Below, piece by piece: positions 1 through 5,351 of a stretch of DNA of 5,351 bases. The notes beneath the pieces are model-generated. The model searched no databases and was not told the DNA's origin. It saw only the letters and a program-made list of their open reading frames with translations. How positions within the stretch are numbered: position 1 is the first letter of the stretch; each line of letters opens with the position of its first letter. Made by a program: the position numbers and the translations under genes. Source of the stretch: an uncultured Campylobacter sp. (GTDB taxonomy: Bacteria > Campylobacterota > Campylobacteria > Campylobacterales > Campylobacteraceae); the NCBI GenBank assembly GCA_938046705.1, contig CALIWP010000128.1:1-5351 (forward strand). Reading direction: 5' to 3'.

Positions 1-642
1 TTTCGCATCGACGCCGAAAACCACGGACTTTTGGACGAAATTTGAGCTTTTTATCAGCCGCGCGAAGTTGCTTTTGTAGCCCTCAAAGCCGTTTTTTATA
101 AGCTCGCGCCTGTTTATGTCAAATTTTTTAGCAAAAAACGCGAGTGCGAGTTTGTCGTAAAATCGGTCGAATTTTACGTCCGTGCTAAGCAAATGCGAGT
201 GGATATCGACGGTTTTTATCTGCGTTAAATTTGAGTTTTGTAGGCCGCCAAATTCGTTCTCCCGCACGGCGGTTTCGTTAAATTTACCCCGCGAAAACCC
301 GCCCGAATTTGCATCGCTTGCCGTCAAATTTACGCTCGCTTTGGCAAATTTATCTTTGGCGTAAATTTGACTCGCGTTTTGGCAAAACCCGTGCGTTTTT
401 GATGCGGCTGCCTCGCTCACTCTCAAATTTGAGCTCAAATTTGAGAGCGCGTTTTGCTCGGTTAAATTTACGCGAGTTAAATTTGCCTCCGTTTTGCGAG
501 CCAAATTGAAGCCAAAGTTTGCGACACATGCGCGAGCTGAGTTTGGCGTCAAATTTGCCGCCGTTTTTCCGTCTATCAAATTTGCACTAAAACCCAAAGC
601 GTCCAAGCGCTCGTTCGCGCGGTAAAAATCATCTCGAAACAT
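1..642 (-). CDS. Amidohydrolase-family metal-dependent hydrolase with a long N-terminal extension (partial, 3' end outside window)
   Basis: An open minus-strand frame runs without a stop from an ATG at 642 to the left edge (214 codons). The family call rests on residues 145-150, VDIHSH, the strand-1 HxH metal-binding motif (H148, H150) typical of TIM-barrel amidohydrolases. The run KSVVFGVDA at about 205-213 looks like the second barrel strand of Amidohydro_2-type proteins. The substrate is unknown. The start is supported by AAGGAG five bases upstream and by a strong promoter just beyond. In this family the HxH motif usually sits close to the N-terminus; here about 144 residues precede it. 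Residues 20-140 are low complexity, rich in N, A, S and T, with repeated [A/V/S]-N-L-[T/S/R] units encoded by AAATTT sites. I see no signal peptide, so it is probably cytosolic. The gene is divergent from the MerR regulator and may be its target. The reading frame is well supported, the family moderately, the function of the extension not at all. Confidence 0.75.
   Translation of the reverse strand, partial: MFRDDFYRANERLDALGFSANLIDGKTAANLTPNSARACVANFGFNLARKTEANLTRVNLTEQNALSNLSSNLRVSEAAASKTHGFCQNASQIYAKDKFAKASVNLTASDANSGGFSRGKFNETAVRENEFGGLQNSNLTQIKTVDIHSHLLSTDVKFDRFYDKLALAFFAKKFDINRRELIKNGFEGYKSNFARLIKSSNFVQKSVVFGVDAK
227..583. repeat. AAATTT-rich low-complexity stretch inside the amidohydrolase gene
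   Basis: Eleven AAATTT hexamers start at 227, 280, 326, 346, 363, 425, 437, 464, 479, 551 and 578, about one per 32 bp. The 3.5-kb fusion gene in the same window has 17 in total. Most sites extend to CAAATTT or AAATTTG. Read in the amidohydrolase frame, eight of the eleven fall in the same phase and give Asn-Leu, two give Lys-Phe, and one falls in the third phase (Gln-Ile-Tyr). Spacing is irregular, so this is neither a simple tandem array nor a CRISPR. It corresponds to the N-terminal extension before the HxH motif. Confidence 0.75.
420..447. repeat. Perfect 28-bp palindrome made of two tandem CTCAAATTTGAG units
   Basis: The self-complementary 12-mer CTCAAATTTGAG occurs at 422-433 and again immediately at 434-445. 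Flanking bases CT (420-421) and AG (446-447) extend the symmetry, giving 14 bp on each side of a centre between 433 and 434. It lies inside the amidohydrolase extension and encodes a Ser-Asn-Leu, Ser-Asn-Leu repeat on the minus strand. It could form a cruciform, or a hairpin in mRNA. Whether it does anything is unknown. Confidence 0.85.
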
Positions 643-647
643 CGTTT

Positions 648-653
648 CTCCTT
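648..653 (-). promoter_or_regulatory. Shine-Dalgarno AAGGAG of the amidohydrolase gene
   Basis: On the minus strand AAGGAG lies five bases before the ATG at 642. It is the main reason for choosing this distal start over any point nearer the HxH motif. The best alternative I see is a GTG at codon 126, which has no comparable ribosome binding site. Confidence 0.75.
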
Positions 654-692
654 TTTAAAATTTGGCGAAATCATAGCCTAAATTTTAAAAAG
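651..692. repeat. 13-bp perfect inverted repeat flanking the amidohydrolase -10 element
   Basis: The left arm CTTTTTAAAATTT (651-663) and the right arm AAATTTTAAAAAG (680-692) are exact reverse complements separated by 16 bp. The right arm lies within the -35/-10 spacer. The left arm covers the predicted transcription start and reaches into the Shine-Dalgarno site. Because transcription should begin near 663, only one arm would be in the mRNA, so any role would be at DNA level, such as an operator. The arms are very AT-rich, so chance is a real alternative. Confidence 0.5.
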
Positions 693-698
693 TGTCAA
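670..698 (-). promoter_or_regulatory. Sigma70-type promoter of the amidohydrolase gene (TTGACA-N17-TATGAT)
   Basis: Read on the minus strand, a perfect -35 TTGACA (698-693) is followed by a 17-bp spacer and a -10 TATGAT (675-670). The predicted transcription start near 663 gives a leader of about 20 bases that contains the AAGGAG site. A consensus -35 is unusual in Campylobacter, where the -10 usually dominates. The right arm of the 13-bp inverted repeat fills most of the spacer, and the MerR-style dyad covers the -35. Confidence 0.7.
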
Positions 699-715
699 GT
701 GGTGCTTTACACTTT
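689..715. promoter_or_regulatory. Candidate MerR-family operator (27-bp interrupted dyad) between the divergent promoters
   Basis: Outer arms AAAGTGT (689-695) and ACACTTT (709-715) are exact reverse complements. The inner triplets AAG (697-699) and CTT (705-707) continue the symmetry around a centre at 702. Ten of the first eleven pairs match; only the 696/708 pair fails. The dyad covers the -35 of both divergent promoters and touches the plus-strand -10. This position and shape fit a dimeric MerR-type regulator. The adjacent MerR gene is the obvious candidate binder, by inference. Confidence 0.55.
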
Positions 716-720
716 ATGAT
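692..720 (+). promoter_or_regulatory. Candidate promoter of the MerR-fusion operon
   Basis: A -10 TATGAT (715-720), followed by a T-run, lies 17 bp downstream of a weak -35 GTGTCA (692-697, four of six consensus bases). The predicted start is near 727, giving a leader of about 46 bases. The -10 hexamer is identical to the one used by the divergent gene. A second possibility pairs TTTACA (706-711) with an A/T-rich hexamer near 729-735, which is a poorer match. Confidence 0.4.
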
Positions 721-772
721 TTTCTAAGCTAAATTTGCGTAAGATTTCGTCAAATTTAACGAAAGGAAAGAG

Positions 773-1423
773 ATGAGCTACAAGATGAGCGAGCTTTGCG
801 AACTATCGCAAACGCCCAAATCAACGATACTCTTTTACGTAAAAGAGGGGCTTTTGCCCGAGCCCGTGAAGGTAAAAGACAACGTCCATCAGTACGGCGA
901 GGATACGCTTTTGATGCTAAATTTCATCAAATACGTCCAGAGCAACTTCCACCTCAGCCTAAAGGAGGTCAAGGCGCTCACGCAGCAAAAGGGCTTTAGC
1001 TTTAAGCGCTGCTACGAGGCGCTTTTTGATTCGCTAGATACCTTTATGGGGTCAAATTTCGCCCAGACGCTAAGCGCTGAGCAGGCGTGCGAGAGGCTAG
1101 GTATCACGGAGGCTGAGCTGGATAAATTTATAAAAGACGGATTTATCTTTATGCGTGGCGGCAAGCTAACGCAAAAAGAGGTCGAGATCCTGCAAATCGT
1201 GCTAGAAACCCAAAATAGCGAGCGCGGGCGGGAAATTTTACAGACTTATATAAATTTAGCCAAACAAACGGCCAAAATCGAAGCCGAGTGCGCGCGCGAA
1301 ATTTACTCGAAAGCAAAGGATAAAAACGCGGCCTTAAAGCTCGTTTTCGATAATATCTTGATCCTAAAACCATACATCTTAAATTTTCACACATTCGATG
1401 CCTACAAAAAGGAGAACAAATGA
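773..1423 (+). CDS. MerR-family transcriptional regulator
   Basis: A 216-residue DNA-binding protein. Residues 3-70 form a MerR-type winged HTH: the HTH spans about 4-24 (YKMSELCELSQTPKSTIL), then FYVKEGLLPEP, a wing with HQYGEDTLLMLNFIKY, and a helix LSLKEVKAL. Residues about 98-142 (LSAEQACERLGITEAELDKF, then a basic turn and LTQKEVEIL) resemble a second, degenerate MerR/HTH module. The C-terminal part, about 145-216, is helical and charged. Four cysteines (C9, C80, C106, C173) are scattered, with no paired CxC metal site, so the effector is not evident. The start has AAAGGA five bases upstream. The stop TGA overlaps the ATG of the next gene, so the two are probably translationally coupled and the regulator most likely controls the lysophospholipid-recycling fusion, itself and perhaps the divergent amidohydrolase. 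Regulator identity is firm; targets are inference. Confidence 0.88.
   Translation: MSYKMSELCELSQTPKSTILFYVKEGLLPEPVKVKDNVHQYGEDTLLMLNFIKYVQSNFHLSLKEVKALTQQKGFSFKRCYEALFDSLDTFMGSNFAQTLSAEQACERLGITEAELDKFIKDGFIFMRGGKLTQKEVEILQIVLETQNSERGREILQTYINLAKQTAKIEAECAREIYSKAKDKNAALKLVFDNILILKPYILNFHTFDAYKKENK
1409..1414 (+). promoter_or_regulatory. Shine-Dalgarno AAGGAG of the fusion gene, inside the regulator's coding end
   Basis: AAGGAG lies five bases before the ATG at 1420, within the last codons of the MerR gene, whose TGA shares bases with that ATG (ATGA at 1420-1423). This fixes the start and implies coupled translation of the two proteins. Confidence 0.8.
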
Positions 1424-4400
1424 AAGGCGTTTTTTCGGTTAGGGGCTTTTTGCCCTTTTTGATCGTTATGTTTATCAATGCGGTCGTCGATCTTGGCCAC
1501 AAAATCACGATCCAAAACATACTTTTTAAGAGCATCGAGGATGAAAATTTACAGATCATCCTGACCTCGCTCGTAAATTTACTAATCTTGCTGCCCTACA
1601 TCATGCTTTTTAGCGTTTCGGGCTTTTTAAACGACAAATTTTCGCGCACCCGCATCACTAGATACGCGGCGGCGAGCGAAATTTTACTCACGCTTTTTAT
1701 CACTATAAGCTACCTTTGCGGCTGGTTTTACGTGGCGTTTGGCACGACGCTGCTGCTAGCGGTGCAAAGCGCGATATATAGCCCCGCTAAATACGGCCTG
1801 ATTAAAAAAATCACGGGCGCAGAAAAGCTTGGCGCTGCAAACGGTATCGTGCAGGCCTTTACTATCGTGGCGATTTTGCTTGGTTCGTTTGTTTTCTCGG
1901 CGATTTTTGAGAGCTACGCCGTAGCGAGCACGGACGCGGGCGAGATGATAAAATCGGTCTGGTTTATCGGCGCGATACTTTTCGTTTGCTCGGTAGCCGA
2001 GACTATTTTTACGTTTAAGATTCCCTTTTTCGAGGCAACCGACGCGGGGCTTAAATTTGACGCGAAAAAGTACTTTAAACTAGGCTACTTAAAAGAAAAC
2101 ACCAGGCACATCTTTAACAACAAAAACGCCTTTTTATGTACGCTGGGGCTTTCTGTTTTTTGGGCGGTGGCGCAGCTGGTTATCGCCGTTTTCCCCGCTC
2201 ACTACAAGGCTATGAGCGCGGATAACAACGTCATGATCGTGCAGGCGATTTTAGCCGTTAGCACCATCGGCCTAGTCGCCGGCTCGGCGCTAGCTGGCAG
2301 CTACTCGAAAAACCACATCGAGATGGGCATCGTGCCTTTTGGGGCGCTGGGGCTGTTTGCTTCGCTACTTATGTTTGCGCAGGGCTCAAGTGCTGCGTTT
2401 ATGACGCTGGCGTCGTTTTTGTTCGGCTTTAGCGGCGGCGTTTTCATCGTGCCGTTAAACGCAAATATCCAGTTTTTCACGAGCGAAGAGCAGATGGGCC
2501 GCACGCTAGCGGGCAGTAACTTTATCCAAAACATCTTCATGGCGGCGTTTTTGCTGCTTGCGATGGCGTTTAGCATATTTGCCGTTAGCACGCCGGGGAT
2601 CTTCGTCATTACCTCCTTTAGCGTGCTTATCTGCGCGCTAGCGACGATAAAATACCTACCGCATCTTTTCGCACGTTTGCTTATCATGCCGTTTTTTAGG
2701 ATAGGCTACACGATCAACGTCGACGGCGTCGAAAATATCCCGCAAAAAGGCGGCGTGTTGTTGCTTGGTAACCACATGAGCTGGATAGACTGGGCGGTGC
2801 TGCAGATGGCCTCTCCGCGCCCGATCAGATTTGCGATGCACAAGAGCTTTTATGAAATTTGGTACCTAAAATGGCTGTTAAATTTATTTGACGTGATCCC
2901 CATTGGCGCGGGAGCGAGCAAAAGCGCGCTAGAAAAGATCCGCGAGTGCCTGGATGCCGGCGATGTGGTGGCGTTGTTTCCGGAAGGCCACATCAGCTAT
3001 AACGGACAGATAGACGAGTTTGCGCACGGTTACGAGATAGCCGCAAGCGATACGAACTCCGTCATAGTGCCGTTTTATCTGCGCGGTCTTTGGGGTTCGA
3101 GCTTCTCGCGTGCTCAAAAATACTATCAAAGAATCAGCCGTAAAGTAGACGGCAAGCGTGCTATCAGGGTGAGCTTCGGCGCGCCTTTGGCGCCTGAGAC
3201 CAAAGCCCCGCAGGTGCGCGAAAAAGTCGTTGAGCTATCGTTTTTTAGCTGGGCCGAGTATCTAAAAACGCTCGAGCCTATGCAGTTTAGCTGGCTAAAA
3301 CACGCTAAAGCGGATCTGTTTAAACGATCGATGGTAGATAGCACGGGCGCTGATCTAAACAATCTCAAGGTTATCGCGACGGTGCTAGTGTTTTTGTCTA
3401 AATTTAAATTTGCGTTTTTAAAAGAGCGAAACGTCGGCGTGATACTGCCGTCCTCGGTGATGGGTAGCATTATAAATTTGATGCTATTTATCAGAGGCAA
3501 AATAAGCGTAAATCTAAACTACACGCTTAGCGAGCAAAATTTGATCGGCTGCGCGGACAAGGCAAAGCTAAAAAGCATAATCACGTCGCGCCAGTTTATC
3601 GCCAAGCTAAAGGCTCGCGGCTTTGAGCTGGAAGAATCTCTAAAAGGCAGACTCATCTATCTCGAAGACGTCGCGCAAGGCATAAGCAAGGCTGATAAAA
3701 TTTGCGCGATGCTAAAGGCGATTTTGATGCCGCGCTGGCTGCTTGAGCTTATTTATTTTCGCGACGTTCGCATCGACGACGATGCTACGATACTCTTTAG
3801 CAGCGGCAGCGAAGGCACGCCAAAGGGCATCGTGCTAACGCATAAAAACATAATGGCTAACATCAAGCAAATTTCAGAGATCGTAAATACGGACGGCAAC
3901 GACGTTATCTTAGCGTCGCTACCGATATTTCACTCATTCGGGCTTACCGCGGCTACCTTTTTCCCGCTTAGCGAAGGTATCGCCTCCGCTCACGTGCCTG
4001 ATCCCACGGACGCCTTTGCCGTGGGCAAGATGGTTGCTAAATACCACGCGACGATAATGTTTGGCACGTCGACGTTTTTTAGGCTCTACACCAAAAACAA
4101 AAAGCTAAATCCGCTGATGTTTTCTACGATCCGCTACGCGATAGCGGGCGCAGAGAAGCTAAACGCAGCCGTTAAGCGCGAGTTTAAGATGAAATTTGGC
4201 GTCGAAATTTACGAAGGCTACGGCACGACCGAGACCTCGCCCGTTGTCAGCGTAAATACCGCAAACGTGCTAGAGCCCGAGTTTTTTAAAGAGCTTGTTT
4301 TCTCAAAAGAGGGCAGCGTGGGTCTACCGACAGCCGGCACGATAATAAGAATCTGCGATCCAACGAGCCTAGCAAAGCTAGAAAACGGGCAGGCGGGCCT

Positions 4401-4902
4401 CATACTAATCGGCGGCCATCAGGTAATGAAGGGCTACTATCTGGATGAGGAGCGCACGAAAGAGGCGATCGTCGAGCTAGACGGCGTGCGCTACTATAAC
4501 AGCGGCGACATCGGCTTTTTGGATGAGGCGGGCTTCTTAACTATCACCGATAGGCTCTCGCGCTTTGCCAAAATCGGCGGCGAGATGATAAGCCTGGGCG
4601 CGGTCGAGGCCCAAATTTCAGCCGTGCTGGGTGATGAGGCGACCTTTGTCTGCACCAACGTCGCCGACGAGAAAAAGGGCGAGCAAGTCGTAATGCTCTT
4701 TAGCGGCGAGATAAGCGAGGAGGAGCTAGTCGCGCGCATCAGAGCTTCTGCGATACCATCTATCATGCAGCCTTCAAAGATTTACAAAGTAGAGGCCGTA
4801 CCGGTGCTGGGAACGGGCAAAGTGGACTTTAAATCAAGCAAAAAGCTAGCGGCCCAGTTGGTCGCCGGCGAGGGAAATTTGGGTGCGGCGGAGGAAGCTT
4901 AA
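1420..4902 (+). CDS. aas: LplT-Aas fusion: lysophospholipid flippase, PlsC acyltransferase and acyl-ACP/acyl-CoA synthetase
   Basis: A 1160-residue inner-membrane protein for lysophospholipid salvage. Residues 1-415 form an MFS domain with about 12 hydrophobic segments and LplT-like blocks YSPAKYG (120-126), NGIVQAFTIVAILLGS (141-156), SVFW (245-248) and GGVFIVPLNA (339-348); D24 aligns by eye, against E. coli LplT as I remember it, with D30. Residues about 425-600 form a PlsC domain: NHMSWID (451-457, catalytic H452 and D457), FPEG (520-523), VPFYLRG (550-556). Residues about 635-1145 form an ANL adenylating domain: SSGSEGTPKG (794-803), HSFGLT (838-843), YEGYGTTE (931-938), SGD (1028-1030), DRLSRFAKIGGE (1044-1055), and GTGK with candidate catalytic K1134. 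E. coli uses two proteins, LplT and Aas; fused forms are known elsewhere. The expected reaction is 2-acyl-glycerophosphoethanolamine plus acyl-ACP giving phosphatidylethanolamine. All core motifs appear intact. An ATG at 2686 resembles the Aas start but has no ribosome binding site. Confidence 0.93.
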   Translation: MKGVFSVRGFLPFLIVMFINAVVDLGHKITIQNILFKSIEDENLQIILTSLVNLLILLPYIMLFSVSGFLNDKFSRTRITRYAAASEILLTLFITISYLCGWFYVAFGTTLLLAVQSAIYSPAKYGLIKKITGAEKLGAANGIVQAFTIVAILLGSFVFSAIFESYAVASTDAGEMIKSVWFIGAILFVCSVAETIFTFKIPFFEATDAGLKFDAKKYFKLGYLKENTRHIFNNKNAFLCTLGLSVFWAVAQLVIAVFPAHYKAMSADNNVMIVQAILAVSTIGLVAGSALAGSYSKNHIEMGIVPFGALGLFASLLMFAQGSSAAFMTLASFLFGFSGGVFIVPLNANIQFFTSEEQMGRTLAGSNFIQNIFMAAFLLLAMAFSIFAVSTPGIFVITSFSVLICALATIKYLPHLFARLLIMPFFRIGYTINVDGVENIPQKGGVLLLGNHMSWIDWAVLQMASPRPIRFAMHKSFYEIWYLKWLLNLFDVIPIGAGASKSALEKIRECLDAGDVVALFPEGHISYNGQIDEFAHGYEIAASDTNSVIVPFYLRGLWGSSFSRAQKYYQRISRKVDGKRAIRVSFGAPLAPETKAPQVREKVVELSFFSWAEYLKTLEPMQFSWLKHAKADLFKRSMVDSTGADLNNLKVIATVLVFLSKFKFAFLKERNVGVILPSSVMGSIINLMLFIRGKISVNLNYTLSEQNLIGCADKAKLKSIITSRQFIAKLKARGFELEESLKGRLIYLEDVAQGISKADKICAMLKAILMPRWLLELIYFRDVRIDDDATILFSSGSEGTPKGIVLTHKNIMANIKQISEIVNTDGNDVILASLPIFHSFGLTAATFFPLSEGIASAHVPDPTDAFAVGKMVAKYHATIMFGTSTFFRLYTKNKKLNPLMFSTIRYAIAGAEKLNAAVKREFKMKFGVEIYEGYGTTETSPVVSVNTANVLEPEFFKELVFSKEGSVGLPTAGTIIRICDPTSLAKLENGQAGLILIGGHQVMKGYYLDEERTKEAIVELDGVRYYNSGDIGFLDEAGFLTITDRLSRFAKIGGEMISLGAVEAQISAVLGDEATFVCTNVADEKKGEQVVMLFSGEISEEELVARIRASAIPSIMQPSKIYKVEAVPVLGTGKVDFKSSKKLAAQLVAGEGNLGAAEEA

Positions 4903-4916
4903 ATTTATGCTATGAG

Positions 4917-4951
4917 AGGCAAATTTGGCGACTAGGTCGTCAAATTTGCCT
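4917..4951 (+). terminator. Strong hairpin after the fusion gene; terminator-like but without a U-tract
   Basis: Left arm AGGCAAATTTGGCGAC (4917-4932) and right arm GTCGTCAAATTTGCCT (4936-4951) pair over 16 bp with a TAG loop. The only imperfection is one G-T pair, which is a wobble in RNA. It starts 15 bases after the stop codon, where an intrinsic terminator would be expected. No T-run follows on either strand, so it is not a canonical Rho-independent terminator. It may act in 3'-end stabilisation, in Rho-assisted ending, or as an extragenic palindrome. Each arm contains a CAAATTTG or near-CAAATTTG core. Confidence 0.45.
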
Positions 4952-5014
4952 ATCGTCTAAGCTCCGGCAAAAGACCCCTGCAAAATTAAATTTTAAAACG
5001 ACGATACCCGCTTA

Positions 5015-5043
5015 TAAACACCTAAGTTTAATCACAATATAAT
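5015..5043 (+). promoter_or_regulatory. Promoter of the right-edge membrane-protein gene
   Basis: A perfect -10 TATAAT (5038-5043) lies 17 bp after TAAACA (5015-5020, four of six -35 bases). The predicted transcription start near 5050 leaves a leader of about 24 bases before the TTG at 5074. An independent promoter suggests this gene is a separate transcription unit from the fusion gene. Confidence 0.6.
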
Positions 5044-5073
5044 CGTAATGAAAATAAAACAACAAGGCAAATT

Positions 5074-5351
5074 TTGAACTTAAATTTAAAACAAAAACTC
5101 TTCGGTAGCAAACTTAAAAAGATAGTTTGGTCGGTAGTGCTTTTTACGGCGATACTTGGCGCCGCATTTATCCGTATAATCCCCGATTATTCCACCTCGC
5201 GAGGTTTCGCCGTCGTTTCTCTCCCCGATTACAACAAATACAAGCAGGGCTATTGCCTAAAAGAGGATAGAATTTTGTCTAAAGAGGAGCGCTTTAAGCG
5301 CGGAATTTTAGATACCTTAGACAGATCCGTATTGTTTTATGCCGCTATTAC
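5074..5351 (+). CDS. Unrecognised membrane-anchored protein, TTG start (partial, 3' end outside window)
   Basis: An open frame continues to the right edge (92 codons plus two bases). I do not recognise the family. A short basic N-terminus (KQKLFGSKLKK, residues 6-16) precedes one hydrophobic segment, about residues 17-36 (IVWSVVLFTAILGAAF, then IRII). This fits a signal-anchor with the rest in the periplasm; no signal-peptidase or lipobox site is clear. Beyond it the sequence is polar with one cysteine (C61) and a charged helix-like stretch (KEDRILSKEERFKRG, 63-77). The start is chosen because an in-frame TAA at 5029 blocks extension, no ATG or GTG lies between it and 5074, and AAGG sits six bases before the TTG. 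The call as a real gene rests on the promoter, the membrane segment and protein-like composition. The function is unknown. Confidence 0.65.
   Translation, partial: MNLNLKQKLFGSKLKKIVWSVVLFTAILGAAFIRIIPDYSTSRGFAVVSLPDYNKYKQGYCLKEDRILSKEERFKRGILDTLDRSVLFYAAI

Noticed and set aside
475..489. A bacterial N-glycosylation sequon (E-A-N-L-T, residues 52-56) in the amidohydrolase extension, plus several other N-L-T/S triplets.
   Set aside because: Campylobacter Pgl glycosylation acts in the periplasm and this protein shows no signal peptide. The triplets are a by-product of the AAATTT word being read in one phase.
182..509. Two overlapping plus-strand ORFs of 60-66 codons in the amidohydrolase region.
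   Set aside because: They are shadows of the minus-strand frame in repeat-rich DNA. No promoter or Shine-Dalgarno site precedes them, and the minus-strand gene explains the stretch through the HxH motif.
227..583. The regularly recurring AAATTT words as a CRISPR array or simple tandem repeat.
   Set aside because: The repeats are only 6-8 bp, spacing ranges from 12 to over 70 bp, and the intervening DNA is an open reading frame.
1149..1559. A 136-codon minus-strand ORF opposite the regulator and the start of the fusion gene, and similar antisense frames at 2301-2687 and 3126-3500.
   Set aside because: They lie opposite strongly supported genes, have no ribosome binding site or recognisable domain, and their composition is that of antisense translation.
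2686..2688. An internal ATG (MPFFRIGY...) that could start a separate Aas protein.
   Set aside because: It resembles the start of stand-alone Aas, which marks the fusion point, but no Shine-Dalgarno site precedes it and the frame is continuous with the LplT domain.
3399..3410. Tandem AAATTTAAATTT inside the fusion gene as a frameshift or slippage site.
   Set aside because: The reading frame is continuous through it and conserved Aas-like sequence lies on both sides in the same frame.
5048..5077. A nine-residue upstream ORF (MKIKQQGKF) whose TGA overlaps the TTG start of the right-edge gene, possibly a leader peptide.
   Set aside because: Its ATG lies only a few bases after the TATAAT element, at or before the predicted transcription start, and it has no ribosome binding site. 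It would probably not be translated.

Overview
The window looks like an epsilonproteobacterium of the genus Campylobacter. It is AT-leaning but richer in G+C than C. jejuni, and it is saturated with the hexamer AAATTT, usually extended as (C)AAATTTG. I associate this signature with the oral, higher-GC species such as C. showae, C. rectus and C. curvus. The genus-level call is inference from sequence style and gene content. The species is not resolved.

Layout. (1) Positions 1-642, minus strand: the 5' part of an amidohydrolase-family gene that runs off the left edge. Its metal-binding HxH motif lies about 145 codons from the start. The DNA between start and motif is packed with AAATTT sites and contains a perfect 28-bp palindrome. 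(2) Positions 643-772: a compact divergent control region with back-to-back sigma70-like promoters sharing their -35 zone, a MerR-style dyad over that zone, and a second 13-bp inverted repeat around the amidohydrolase promoter. (3) Positions 773-1423, plus strand: a MerR-family regulator with an apparent second, degenerate HTH module. (4) Positions 1420-4902, plus strand: a 1160-residue fusion of an LplT-like lysophospholipid flippase, a PlsC-type acyltransferase and an acyl-ACP/acyl-CoA synthetase (Aas). It overlaps the regulator's stop codon by an ATGA. (5) Positions 4903-5073: intergenic DNA with a 16-bp-arm hairpin and a TATAAT promoter. (6) Position 5074 to the right edge, plus strand: the start of an unrecognised single-pass membrane protein that probably begins at TTG.

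How the genes may work together. The fusion should carry out a complete lysophospholipid salvage cycle: flip lysophospholipid inward across the inner membrane, activate a fatty acid, and re-acylate. Translational coupling to a MerR-type regulator suggests that membrane repair is switched on by some signal, and the shared operator region suggests the divergent amidohydrolase may be controlled by the same protein. The most unusual feature I can see is the repeat-built N-terminal extension of the amidohydrolase. I found no CRISPR array, RNA gene, insertion sequence or obvious defence system.
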